DNA from: Cytophagales bacterium UBA2561
GTDB lineage: Bacteria > Bacteroidota > Bacteroidia > Cytophagales > Thermoflexibacteraceae
Direction: 5' to 3'
Length of the DNA: 64,000 bases
Assembly (NCBI GenBank): GCA_002340355.1
Contig: DDLX01000033.1
Location: 1-64,000, forward strand
Shown here: piece by piece, positions 34,535 through 42,803 of the stretch
How the letters are laid out: every line of letters begins with the position of its first letter
How positions within the stretch are numbered: the stretch's first letter is position 1
Translations under genes and position numbers: made by a program
The notes under the pieces: generated by a model
Told to the model about the DNA's origin: nothing
Databases searched by the model: none
Seen by the model: the letters and a program-made list of their open reading frames with translations, nothing else

Positions 34535-35743
34535 TTATTTTGCTAAAATTGAGGCTTCATAAATACCTGTCTGATTACCATATTGATCCTTAAAAATAGC
34601 ATAAATCGTTTTTGCTCCTTTACCTTTGGATAATCTCCATTCGGCAACGGATTCCTGAAACCGTTGCCACTTATAAGTCGCAAAATCAATCGAATTACTA
34701 ATCATCATAAACTCGGCATCGTGTGCAGTTAATTTTAAACTTACCTTACCATCTGGATTATAAGTTTCAGTCGCTCCACTATTAATTGTAATTCCACAAC
34801 CAGAAGGCGGATAAGTATCTTGAAAAATTTCGGCTTTAGTAACCACAGACATATTATCAGAGTTATCTTTAAATTTGATAAATATCTTCCGAACTCCATC
34901 TTTCCTACCAATATTATAGGTCAACGTTTCGTCATAAGGTTGCCAAAGTGACTCCGCAAATAAAGAATCATCGGTCGCTAACATCATATAAGTCGCTCCC
35001 ATTGCCGAAATTAATAAGTTTACTTTACCTGTTGAGTCGGTCGTAACTTTTTGTCCATTATTAATCGCTAATTTACAACGAATTGGCGGTCGAGTATCAA
35101 TAATAATTTCATCTGATACCGTAGGGGATTCATTGCCTGCATGGTCTCGAAATTTAGCAAAAACTACCCGTTTACCATCTTCATGTCCATCCAAATTCCA
35201 TTTTACAGGACGGTCAGCCATTAATAAACGCCATTTTTTGCCATAAAATCGTTTCTCGTTACTAATCATAACATAAGCTGCCCCTTTTGCTTTTAGATTT
35301 AGCTCTACAGCATTTGGATGTTTTTTGCTTAATTCTTTATCCTGAACAATCTCAATCTTAGCTTTTTGAGGCACTTCACGATCTAAAGTTACCTCACCCA
35401 AATAAATCGAAGACGTATTCTTGAAGGTATCCCGAAATTTAAAATAAACCGTTTTAGTTCCATCTGTTGTTCCGTCTATTTCCCAAACAGGTACATTTTG
35501 GTGGAAAGGTTGCCAACGTGCTTCTTTGAAAGTAGAATGATTAGATATCAACATTTCACGTGCTTTGAGTGCTTTGATATTCAATGAAATCGATGGCATT
35601 CGAGTATATTTATTTCCTTGATTAAGGACAATTTTCACATCCGTAACTAGGCATTTGGTGCTATCTACCGCATCCACACCATCCTGAGCAGTACCAAATA
35701 ATGAATAATGACATAAAAAGATAAATGCAAGAATTTTTTTCAT
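34535..35743 (-). CDS. Secreted protein of four Ig-like repeats
   Basis: About 402 aa from the ATG at 35743 (MKKILAFIFLCHYSLFGTAQ signal peptide); a start at 35767 adds 8 residues. After the signal there are four units of about 90 aa. Each has a phrase like REMLISNHSTF, AYVMISNEKRF, TYMMLATDDSLF or EFMMISNSIDF. Each is followed by W-Q-P-F/Y, and ends KTVYFKFRDTFKN, RVVFAKFRDHAGN, KIFIKFKDNSDN or KTIYAIFKDQYGN. Such arrays look like bacterial Ig-type repeats. No catalytic domain or membrane anchor is present, so it is probably an exported structural or binding protein. Confidence 0.75.
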   Translation of the reverse strand: MKKILAFIFLCHYSLFGTAQDGVDAVDSTKCLVTDVKIVLNQGNKYTRMPSISLNIKALKAREMLISNHSTFKEARWQPFHQNVPVWEIDGTTDGTKTVYFKFRDTFKNTSSIYLGEVTLDREVPQKAKIEIVQDKELSKKHPNAVELNLKAKGAAYVMISNEKRFYGKKWRLLMADRPVKWNLDGHEDGKRVVFAKFRDHAGNESPTVSDEIIIDTRPPIRCKLAINNGQKVTTDSTGKVNLLISAMGATYMMLATDDSLFAESLWQPYDETLTYNIGRKDGVRKIFIKFKDNSDNMSVVTKAEIFQDTYPPSGCGITINSGATETYNPDGKVSLKLTAHDAEFMMISNSIDFATYKWQRFQESVAEWRLSKGKGAKTIYAIFKDQYGNQTGIYEASILAK

Positions 35744-35767
35744 GGGGAATTTGTGTTTTAAAGTCAA

Positions 35768-35842
35768 TACCCAAGAGTGAGATTCAAACCCACCTCAAAG
35801 GCAATTTATGAGTTTAGCTCTTTACCAAAAGACGAATCTACA
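35768..35842 (-). pseudogene. Degenerate tRNA-Met(CAT)-like relic
   Basis: Read on the minus strand there is a D-arm-like TTTTGGTAAAGAGC, then AACTCATAA with the loop C-T-CAT-A-A as in elongator tRNA-Met. A T-arm GTGGG-TTTGAAT-CTCAC follows with a 5-bp stem and 7-nt loop. It fails as a functional tRNA: only 4 nt separate the D-stem from the anticodon loop (6 expected), the anticodon stem does not pair, the acceptor stem does not form, and the T-loop has T where C56 is expected. It may be a decayed tRNA fragment, or chance. Confidence 0.3.
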
Positions 35843-35989
35843 TATAAAAATAATGTCAATAAAATGTTAAACTCCATACCTCTAATAAAGCTACTCTAAC
35901 TCATTATTTTAACCCATTCCTTCAGTCATAAATTCCCAAAAATGCGCTCTAAGAAATAGATACTATTTTTATAAATGTTCATATATTCA

Positions 35990-35997
35990 TATTTTTG
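35990..35997 (+). promoter_or_regulatory. Possible -7 box (TATTTTTG) for the porin gene
   Basis: An exact TAnnTTTG match 27 nt upstream of the ATG at 36025. The expected -33 TTTG is only a TTTT at the right distance. Confidence 0.35.
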
Positions 35998-36024
35998 TAA
36001 GAACACTTAAAAAAAACAAATCCG

Positions 36025-37467
36025 ATGAAATACTTTCACTCGTTCTTTATTGCTTTAATTCTATTTACAGGGCTTGGGGTATCTAACAATAGCTTTGCCC
36101 AACACTCGAAAAAAGCAAAGCAGGATACACTCAGAAAAAATACACATCATCACCAAAAAACACCCAAGATTACATCGCTCAGGGAAATCTTTAAATACGG
36201 ACATTTTCATGGACACTTTCGAAATTATTTTATGGCAACCGTCAATTATGAAGACCTCACAGATTTCTATGCCAACGGAATAGGTGGACTAATTGAATAC
36301 GAAACTGCCGAATTTTATGGGTTTCAATTCGCATTAAGTGGGTTAGTTATTTTTAATCTGTTTTCTTCAGACTTCACCGAACTGGATGAAATTACCAATA
36401 AACATAGTCGGTATGAATTGGAGCTTTTTGATGTCGAAGATCCAAACAACCGCTCTGAGTTAGATCGTTTTGATGAATTGTATATCCAATATCGATTTAA
36501 AAACTCACGAATACGATTCGGAAAACAAGGTATCAAAACACCTCTGATGAATAAGCAAGATACTCGTATGAAACCTTATGTACTTGAAGGAATTTGGACA
36601 GACTTAAATCCTAGTAATCATCTGAAAATCAATGCAGGATGGTTTTATAAAGCTTCTGTAAGAGCCACTACTGAATGGACTTCTTTAGAAGAATCTATTG
36701 GTATTTATGAACAGGGATTTAATCCAGACGGTTCTCCTTCCCATTACAAACACCACCTCAAAACGAAAGGCGTGGGAGTTTTTGGTTTAACTTATTCTCA
36801 ATCAACAAGATTAAAATCCCAAATATGGAACTATTGGATAGAAAATATTTCAACTTCAACTTTTTTACAGGCTGATTTTTCATTTCCTTTAAAACATGAT
36901 CATGAATTTTTGCTAGGCGCACAGCTTTTACGTCAGCAGACCCTTCAAGATGGTGGAAATTCACACCTCGAACAGACTTATTTTCAGCCTAATCAAGAGA
37001 ATTATGTTTATAGTTTTCAGGTTGGTTGGCGTTCTAAAATTTCCGAGTTGACCCTTAATTACCAGAAAGCAGACCAAAACGGACGTTTCACTTTTCCGAG
37101 AGAATGGGGACGAGAACATTTTTATACAACTGTTTCCAGAGGGCGAATTGAGGGCATGGGAAACGTACAAACAGTCATGGCGATTTGGAAATATAAACCT
37201 TCCCAAAAAACCTTTTTTCAACTTGATTTAGGACATGTTTTTGCACCAAAACATACTGATTATGAATTTAATAAGTATGGAAATGTTGAGAATACCCATT
37301 TAAATATTCATGCTCGTTATCATTTCGATAAAAAATGGGATGGCTTACAATTTGGTTTTTTATACACCCATAAAAGAGCTACAGATAATTTTGATGATAA
37401 CTTAGCTCCACTTTATTATAATGCTAATTATCATCATTTTAATTTTGTTACAAATATAAAATTTTAA
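36025..37467 (+). CDS. Outer-membrane porin, OprD-like beta barrel
   Basis: 480 aa. Signal peptide 1-25 (ending NNSFAQ), then a Lys/His-rich stretch. The remainder is a beta barrel with many alternating strands: HGHFRNYFMATVNYEDLTDF, FGFQ-type aromatic girdles, RFGKQGIKTPLMNKQDTRM (porins with a G-K-Q-x-I-x-T-P motif), and LNYQKADQNGRFTFPREWGREHFYTTVSRGRIEG. The last strand ends in a terminal Phe (FNFVTNIKF), the outer-membrane assembly signal. This matches OprD-family-like porins in Bacteroidota. Substrate unknown. A TAnnTTTG box lies just upstream, so it is probably a single-gene transcript. Confidence 0.75.
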   Translation: MKYFHSFFIALILFTGLGVSNNSFAQHSKKAKQDTLRKNTHHHQKTPKITSLREIFKYGHFHGHFRNYFMATVNYEDLTDFYANGIGGLIEYETAEFYGFQFALSGLVIFNLFSSDFTELDEITNKHSRYELELFDVEDPNNRSELDRFDELYIQYRFKNSRIRFGKQGIKTPLMNKQDTRMKPYVLEGIWTDLNPSNHLKINAGWFYKASVRATTEWTSLEESIGIYEQGFNPDGSPSHYKHHLKTKGVGVFGLTYSQSTRLKSQIWNYWIENISTSTFLQADFSFPLKHDHEFLLGAQLLRQQTLQDGGNSHLEQTYFQPNQENYVYSFQVGWRSKISELTLNYQKADQNGRFTFPREWGREHFYTTVSRGRIEGMGNVQTVMAIWKYKPSQKTFFQLDLGHVFAPKHTDYEFNKYGNVENTHLNIHARYHFDKKWDGLQFGFLYTHKRATDNFDDNLAPLYYNANYHHFNFVTNIKF

Positions 37468-37649
37468 TAATCAAACTATTATTTAAATGTGTCAAATCTT
37501 GAAAACTTGGCAGGTCTGGAGTAAAATCTGAGGCTCTAAGTCTTGATAATCAAATTTTATAATACGGAACTCACGTTACTGTTATTGCTTCTACGAAAAT
37601 GTGTAAATCATATACCAAAATGTTTAAGTAAGGAGGGCATTGTTTGCTG

Positions 37650-37657
37650 TACCTTTG
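37650..37657 (+). promoter_or_regulatory. Possible -7 box (TACCTTTG) for the hydrolase operon
   Basis: An exact TAnnTTTG match 27 nt upstream of the ATG at 37685. It lies inside the codons that a longer reading frame from the TTG at 37640 would use, which argues for the ATG as the true start. Confidence 0.4.
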
Positions 37658-37684
37658 TATCAGTTAATAATAAAAAAAATTGAT

Positions 37685-38704
37685 ATGAAAATAATGTTAG
37701 GTCTGTTGCTGGTAGCAGTATCAATGAATCTATCAGCACAAAACAGTAATCACTTAAAAGGTAATACGATGACAGATTTTAAAGCAGGAACAAACGAAGT
37801 GACTTTTAAAAGTCAAGGTGTAAAGTTAGCAGGTTTACTTTTCACTCCCAAAAATTTTGATGCTACAAAAAAATACTCAACAGTAGTATTTTCAGGACCT
37901 TTTAATCAGGTGAAAGAGCAAACAGGAGCCGTTTATGCCAAAAAAATGGCGGATTTGGGTTATGTGTTTTTAACTTATGATCCATATAGTTATGGTGATA
38001 GCGAAGGTGAGCCAAGAAATAATGAGCATTCACACTTTAAAATGGAAAGTATCCGAGATGCTATCAGCTATTTAGGCACTTTACCATTTATTGATAATGA
38101 AAAAATATTTGGTTTAGGTGTATGTGCGAGTGGCGGATATATGCCATTAGTAGCAGTAACAGATAAGCGATTAAAAGCAATTGCTACAGTTAGCGGAATG
38201 ATGGATAATCGAGCAAGCTATTTTGGTATTATGACCAAAGAACAATTAATGCCCATATTTAAAATGGCAAATGATGCTCGACAAAAAGCCTATGAAACAG
38301 GCGATCTTCAATATTACGATGCCCTAAATATGGAGAGTTTAGAGTTAGGTAAATTGGATAAAAGTTCTGCCATGTATGAGGGTTATGATTATTACATGAC
38401 CAAAAGGGCAGGTAAAGAAACTTATCCCAACTATACGCATAAAGCTCCCATGACTTTAATGGAAAACGCTCCTCTCACAAGTGCTACTTTGTACGCTCCT
38501 TATTTATATACCCCTTACTTAGGAATTATTGGCGAAAAGGCAGAAACAGGGATGCTTACCGAGTTGTTTTATGAAAAATGTAGCGAACCAAAAGAACTTT
38601 ATAAAGTATCTGGTGCGACTCATGTAAGTCTTTACGATATTGACAAAGATGTTGATAGAGCAGTGGCTAGGATGGACGAATTTTTTAAGAAACATTCGAA
38701 GTAA
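37685..38704 (+). CDS. Exported alpha/beta hydrolase
   Basis: About 340 aa from the ATG at 37685, which gives a signal peptide (MKIMLGLLLVAVSMNLSAQ); an upstream TTG at 37640 would bury it. Alpha/beta hydrolase features are: YSTVVFSGPFNQVKEQTG (oxyanion region), DPYSYGDSEGEPRN, and the nucleophile elbow GLGVCASGGY with Ser. The final His is probably in SGATHVSLYD. This is close to dienelactone-hydrolase/X-Pro-peptidase-like exported hydrolases that are common next to AraC regulators. It heads a run with the DUF2255-like and AraC genes. Confidence 0.82.
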   Translation: MKIMLGLLLVAVSMNLSAQNSNHLKGNTMTDFKAGTNEVTFKSQGVKLAGLLFTPKNFDATKKYSTVVFSGPFNQVKEQTGAVYAKKMADLGYVFLTYDPYSYGDSEGEPRNNEHSHFKMESIRDAISYLGTLPFIDNEKIFGLGVCASGGYMPLVAVTDKRLKAIATVSGMMDNRASYFGIMTKEQLMPIFKMANDARQKAYETGDLQYYDALNMESLELGKLDKSSAMYEGYDYYMTKRAGKETYPNYTHKAPMTLMENAPLTSATLYAPYLYTPYLGIIGEKAETGMLTELFYEKCSEPKELYKVSGATHVSLYDIDKDVDRAVARMDEFFKKHSK

Positions 38705-38729
38705 AATAGCTATAAATCAAATTTTTATA

Positions 38730-38760
38730 GACTTGCCAAGTTTTAAAAACTTGGCAAGTC
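38730..38760. repeat. 31-nt near-perfect palindrome between the hydrolase and DUF2255 genes
   Basis: The arms GACTTGCCAAGTTTT and AAAACTTGGCAAGTC are exact complements around one A. It lies 26 nt after the hydrolase stop. It would end or attenuate readthrough into the two genes downstream. A relative with one wobble is at 34472. Confidence 0.7.
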
Positions 38761-38779
38761 TCAAATTACTCCAAAAAAC

Positions 38780-39157
38780 ATGACAATACAGGAAGTATCG
38801 AAACTCATTAAACCAAGATGGGTGCATCAAATAAGAGCAGGTGAAAAACATCACTTTGTAGATATTACGATTGTAGAAGCTGACAGCAGGTTTTTTGTTC
38901 GTCAATATAAATTTGGGAAGCGAAGTTGGTATCATGCTTTTCTTGAAAATCCTGACGGGGCTATCAAAATTAAAGATATAGTTATTCCAATTATTGGTGT
39001 TGTACCAAAAGATTTAGATGAAATTAATCCTAAAGTTAATAAAGCCTATTTTAGGAAAATGAATATACTTTATCCATTGATGCGATTGACATACAACCGA
39101 AGAAAACACGAAGATTCCACCTTAGAACTTATTCCTCAATTACAAAGACAATTATGA
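38780..39157 (+). CDS. DUF2255-like small protein
   Basis: 125 aa. The pattern ITIVEADSRFFVRQYKFGKRSWYHAFLENPDGAIKI followed by VNKAYFRKM matches, as far as I recall, the DUF2255 family (a small beta protein with R-x-Y/W and AY-x-KY-type motifs). The biochemical role is unknown. Its stop codon overlaps the start of the AraC gene (ATGA), so the two are coupled. It sits behind a 31-nt palindrome that separates it from the exported hydrolase. Confidence 0.6.
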   Translation: MTIQEVSKLIKPRWVHQIRAGEKHHFVDITIVEADSRFFVRQYKFGKRSWYHAFLENPDGAIKIKDIVIPIIGVVPKDLDEINPKVNKAYFRKMNILYPLMRLTYNRRKHEDSTLELIPQLQRQL

Positions 39158-40083
39158 CAGCAATAATTTATCATACAATCTCTGAGTTTCACAAGGATAA
39201 TAACCTTCCACCACCAGAAAATCCCTTATTCAGTGTCATTCACACAAAGTTTAAAAGCAGTGAAACAATTACTTGTGAAGATGACCAGAAATCGCAAGCT
39301 GTAAGTCTAAGTAATGGTTTTTATTCAATTAGTTTGAAAAATATTATTTCTGGTGAAATTGTGTACGGACGAACCAAATACGATTGCACGAATGGAACTT
39401 TACTTTTTACTGCGCCCAACCAAAAAATGACTTTTAAAGGATTGGTTTTTAGTTCGGAGGCTTATCATATTGCTTTTCATAAAGATTATCTTAATGGGAA
39501 TCCACTTTTTAATAAAATCAAGAAGTATAATTTTTTTAATTATTCGGTAAATGAGGCACTGCATCTATCACCAAAAGAAGAAGCTGTTTTGAAACATATC
39601 ATCAAAAACATTGAAAATGAATATCATAACAATCAAGATGAATTTAGTAAGGAAATTATTTTATCCAATTTGGAAACTTTACTAAAATATGCTGACCGTT
39701 TTTATAAACGTCAGTTTCTGAACCGAAAAGAAATAAACAAAGCATTATTTACACGCTTTAGGGACATATTGAACCACTATTTTGATACAAACGAACTTGA
39801 AGAAAACGGAATTCCAAAAGTGGAGTGGATAGCCAATCAATTGGGTGTTAGTCAAAGATATATGAGTGATACTATCAAAACCGAAACAGGAAAAACAGCC
39901 ATCGACCAGATAAATCTTTATTTAATTGATGAGGCAAAGAATCTTTTACTTGAGCCAAACGCATCTATCTCGGATACAGCCTATAAGCTAGGTTTTGAAT
40001 ACCCCCAGTATTTTTCAAGAATATTTAAAAAGAAAACAGGACTCAGTCCCAAAAAATATATTGAACAAGCTAGTTTAAACTAA
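39154..40083 (+). CDS. AraC family transcriptional regulator
   Basis: 309 aa. The N-terminal half (about 1-190) is a cupin-like sensing region (IISGEIVYGRTKYDCTNGTLLFTAPNQKMTFKG). The C-terminal 100 aa hold the two AraC helix-turn-helix motifs: VEWIANQLGVSQRYMSDTIKTETGKTAIDQINLYLIDEAKNLL, and ISDTAYKLGFEYPQYFSRIFKKKTGLSPKKY. It probably controls the hydrolase and DUF2255 genes just upstream. Start and stop overlap the DUF2255 gene by 4 nt. Confidence 0.9.
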   Translation: MTAIIYHTISEFHKDNNLPPPENPLFSVIHTKFKSSETITCEDDQKSQAVSLSNGFYSISLKNIISGEIVYGRTKYDCTNGTLLFTAPNQKMTFKGLVFSSEAYHIAFHKDYLNGNPLFNKIKKYNFFNYSVNEALHLSPKEEAVLKHIIKNIENEYHNNQDEFSKEIILSNLETLLKYADRFYKRQFLNRKEINKALFTRFRDILNHYFDTNELEENGIPKVEWIANQLGVSQRYMSDTIKTETGKTAIDQINLYLIDEAKNLLLEPNASISDTAYKLGFEYPQYFSRIFKKKTGLSPKKYIEQASLN

Positions 40084-40157
40084 TAGATTGTTTATAAATC
40101 TATATTAAAAATCTGATTATAAATATATTAAATATACTAAAAAAATAGTTTTTATTG

Positions 40158-40467
40158 GTGTCGTCTCACTTAAACATCAGCCTTTAGGTTTGCAAGCATA
40201 AAAAGAAGCAACAGAAAATATGAACTTACAAAACTTGAAAATTGTACCCATTTTAAGGTGGTGGTTGGTGTTTTAACCACTCTAAAGCGGAAGTCCCAGC
40301 AACAACTTCAGCACATTTTGCAAAGATTTCCATAAAGTAGGGTTTGCAAACCCTAACCTTATGCAAGTTTATATAAAAATCTGATAATCATTTTTTTAGT
40401 TAAAATTTAAACAACCTCTTAGAGCAATTACTGATGTTTGAACCACTCTGAAAGTGGACGAGACACC
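40158..40467. repeat. Composite repeat region with inverted ends
   Basis: This is most of the 410-nt gap after the AraC gene. The outer segments are inverted relatives: GGTGTCGTCTCAC and TTAAACATCAG at 40158-40181, with CTGATGTTTGAACC at 40431 and ACGAGACACC ending at 40467. An internal TTTAACCACTCTAAAGCGG (about 40273) is a degenerate direct copy of TTTGAACCACTCTGAAAGTGG (about 40437). Bases 40331-40419 are a reversed partial copy of the MITE-like element. No gene. Confidence 0.5.
40331..40419 (-). mobile_element. MITE-like element, partial copy C
   Basis: Read on the minus strand it starts AGAGGTTGTTTAAA, continues through ATGATTATCAGATTTTTATA, and reaches the hairpin CATAAGG...TTTGCAAA...CTTTATG (40331-40363). 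This equals the left half of copy A; the right half and terminal repeat are missing. Confidence 0.55.
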
Positions 40468-40493
40468 AGCAAATCAATTACATTTTACAAAAA

Positions 40494-41195
40494 TCAATCC
40501 GAGAAAATCGAAAATACCGTAGGGCGTTTATGCAAATCAGGCAATTCGGCTTGTTTCCAATCTCTAATTTTTTGACTCCGAATCAGCCGATTATCAGAAG
40601 TAACTTCCGTAGCTATCGAAAGCCACATTTCGCCATTCAGAGTCGTAAGCATATCTTTCAAAAGGGCATTATTTCGATACGGCGTTTCAATAAAGATTTG
40701 CATTTGTTTTTGGGCAAAAGCCTGTTTTTCAAACTTTTTCAAGGATTTTTTGCGATCATTTTTAGCAATGGGCAAATATCCCTGAAAAGCAAAAGATTGC
40801 CCCATCATTCCCGAAGTCATTACTGCCGCTAAAATGGAGGAAAAGCCTGCTAAGGGAACAACTTCCCAACCATTCTGATGGGCATATCTTACGGCTATTG
40901 ACCCGGGGTCAGCCACACTCGGACAACCCGCTTCGGACATAATCCCGATAGTAGAATTAGGGGGAATTTCTTGGATATATTTTTTTAAATCTTGCACAGA
41001 AGTTCGTTTATCCAACACAAAAAAAGTTAGATCATCAATTTTGCGTCCCGTTTTCAATGCCGAAATAAATCGCCGTGCGGTGCGGATATTTTCTACCCAA
41101 TAAAAATCCGTTTCGAGGATGGCTTGCCGTACTACTTGTGGAATAAAATCGGTGGTCTGGGCATCCAGCATGACAGGTATTAAATATAATTTCAC
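40494..41195 (-). CDS. RsmI-like tetrapyrrole-methylase-fold SAM methyltransferase
   Basis: 233 aa. IGIMSEAGCPSVADPGSIAVRYAHQNGWEVVPLAGFSSILAAVMTSGM is the central motif of the RsmI family (GCP-VADPG), and SFAFQGYLPIAK-RK-LKKFE matches its FQGFLP block. FIETPYRNNALLKDML follows, then LSIATEVTSDNR. RsmI 2'-O-methylates C1402 of 16S rRNA. This protein is shorter than E. coli RsmI, is less like it at the N-terminus (MKLYLIPVMLDAQTTDFIPQ, with ML-DAQT instead of the usual GNLGD), and matches the Bacteroidota 'SAM-dependent methyltransferase' paralog. The exact substrate is therefore uncertain. Confidence 0.78.
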   Translation of the reverse strand: MKLYLIPVMLDAQTTDFIPQVVRQAILETDFYWVENIRTARRFISALKTGRKIDDLTFFVLDKRTSVQDLKKYIQEIPPNSTIGIMSEAGCPSVADPGSIAVRYAHQNGWEVVPLAGFSSILAAVMTSGMMGQSFAFQGYLPIAKNDRKKSLKKFEKQAFAQKQMQIFIETPYRNNALLKDMLTTLNGEMWLSIATEVTSDNRLIRSQKIRDWKQAELPDLHKRPTVFSIFSD

Positions 41196-41591
41196 GAAAT
41201 ATTTGAGGTCTGAATTTGTTAATTAAGATTTCTTTTTTGACTAGAGAAAATTTTTTCCTCATTTTGAGAATTTAAGTTCAGATAAAATTTATCTGTTTGA
41301 TAATGAGAGCATAAAAATAAATCATTTAAAAAAAAAGGAAAAAAACTTCCAGATAGAAATTATAAATACACAAAAAAGAGAAAAAAAAGTTTTGAGACAG
41401 GGAATAAGTTCAATAAATTTTATAATATTCGCAAGTTTTCAACAGGAGATTGTTGGAACAAGTTCCGAATAGGTTTTTGAAGCTCAACACACAAGCCTAA
41501 CATTCGGCAAATTTTGGTTTTAGATTCTAAATTGATTCTAAATAGCGGTAAGGAAATAGTATCCTGACAAGTACGAACCTAAAAAATAGAT
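41196..41591. other. 396-nt intergenic gap
   Basis: No gene seen. A short palindrome CAGATAAA-A-TTTATCTG occupies 41279-41295. The rest is AT-rich, with no box I can assign with confidence. Confidence 0.4.
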
Positions 41592-42692
41592 ATGCAGACG
41601 AATATTGATTTTTATACTGTAGCAGATTATGCCCAAAAGTTCAGCGAGAAGCTCTGTGAGGCAGTTTTTGCTAAAAAAGATTTTTTGACGGGTGATGATC
41701 TCCTAACGATTTGCCCTAACGAACAAGTCGGCTTTTTTGCGCTTGGCACGATATTCATGAAATGGCAAGATGAGGCAGATAACCTCCAGAGTCCCTTCTT
41801 TGATTACAAGGCAGATGCTGTTCAAGATGCACTCCAAAAGGTATTTAATATCCTTTCACGCCATATCAAATTGAATAAAGAAGCAGCTCTCGAAATCTTG
41901 GAAGATGCTGTAGAAGATACGTTATTGGCAACAATTTCACCGTATGATTTTTTCCGTAAAAATTTCAACCCATATCCACTGATCATTATTGATGCTCAAA
42001 TTAAGGCTTACTTGGATTATGTCCGAGTTCATAAGCCACTTTATGATGAAATCTATCAATTCATCGATGAGAAAGAGCCTGATAATGATATTGAGCCTCG
42101 TCAGATGCGATTAGCAGTTCAGAAGGTTTTGGATGAGACTAAGTACGACTATGAAAAAAATATCAGTGTACTTCTCAAGTCTTTGGATGCTATATTACCA
42201 CTAGATTTGGATACTTTGTTCGAAGACGAAGAACCAGAAACAGAGATGCCTGAAATTGATCCTGAAGAAGCTGAACGTGAGCCTGATACTGAAGCAGAAT
42301 TGTTTGATATTGAGAAAGAAGAGCAAGATGAGAAACCACAAGAAGTAACTGAAGAGCCAGCTAAGGAAGAAGAAGTTAAGAAAGAAAAGGAGGAAGAAGC
42401 TAAGCCTGCTGAGCCTGTTTCTGAAATTGCTAAACCTGCTCCCGCACCTGCACCAAGTAGTCAAAAGAGCCTCAAAGATAGTATTCCATTGCATAAAAAA
42501 TTTGCTTTTATCAATGAATTATTTGATGGAAATAGCAATGAATTCAATGAAGCGGTTAGTTTGATTGATGGGTGTTCGGATTATCACAAAGCAATTCAAT
42601 TAATCAAAGAAAAATATTTCCGCCGTTATAATTGGGATTTAGAAAATACAGAGGTCAAAGATTTTTATGACTTATTAAGCAAGCGATTTTAA
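41592..42692 (+). CDS. Unknown protein with an acidic linker and conserved C-terminal domain
   Basis: 366 aa, not recognised by function. Residues about 1-200 are helical (YDEIYQFIDEKEPDNDIEPRQMRLAVQKVLDETKYDYE). Residues about 210-290 are very rich in E, D, K and P. The last 70 residues (LKDSIPLHKKFAFINELFDGNSNEFNEAVSLIDGC and YHKAIQLIKEKYFRRYNWDL) form a block I have seen as a C-terminal domain in many Bacteroidota hypothetical proteins. No signal peptide or membrane segment. It is followed on the same strand by an HD phosphohydrolase gene. Confidence 0.7.
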   Translation: MQTNIDFYTVADYAQKFSEKLCEAVFAKKDFLTGDDLLTICPNEQVGFFALGTIFMKWQDEADNLQSPFFDYKADAVQDALQKVFNILSRHIKLNKEAALEILEDAVEDTLLATISPYDFFRKNFNPYPLIIIDAQIKAYLDYVRVHKPLYDEIYQFIDEKEPDNDIEPRQMRLAVQKVLDETKYDYEKNISVLLKSLDAILPLDLDTLFEDEEPETEMPEIDPEEAEREPDTEAELFDIEKEEQDEKPQEVTEEPAKEEEVKKEKEEEAKPAEPVSEIAKPAPAPAPSSQKSLKDSIPLHKKFAFINELFDGNSNEFNEAVSLIDGCSDYHKAIQLIKEKYFRRYNWDLENTEVKDFYDLLSKRF

Positions 42693-42803
42693 TCACTAGT
42701 AATTTAGTTTATTTAAAAAATAACAAGAGCGATGCTAATCTTAAATTGGTATCGCTTTTTTCATAATTTTGAGTGTATATTTCTGGTTAATGAATTAAGA
42801 AAA

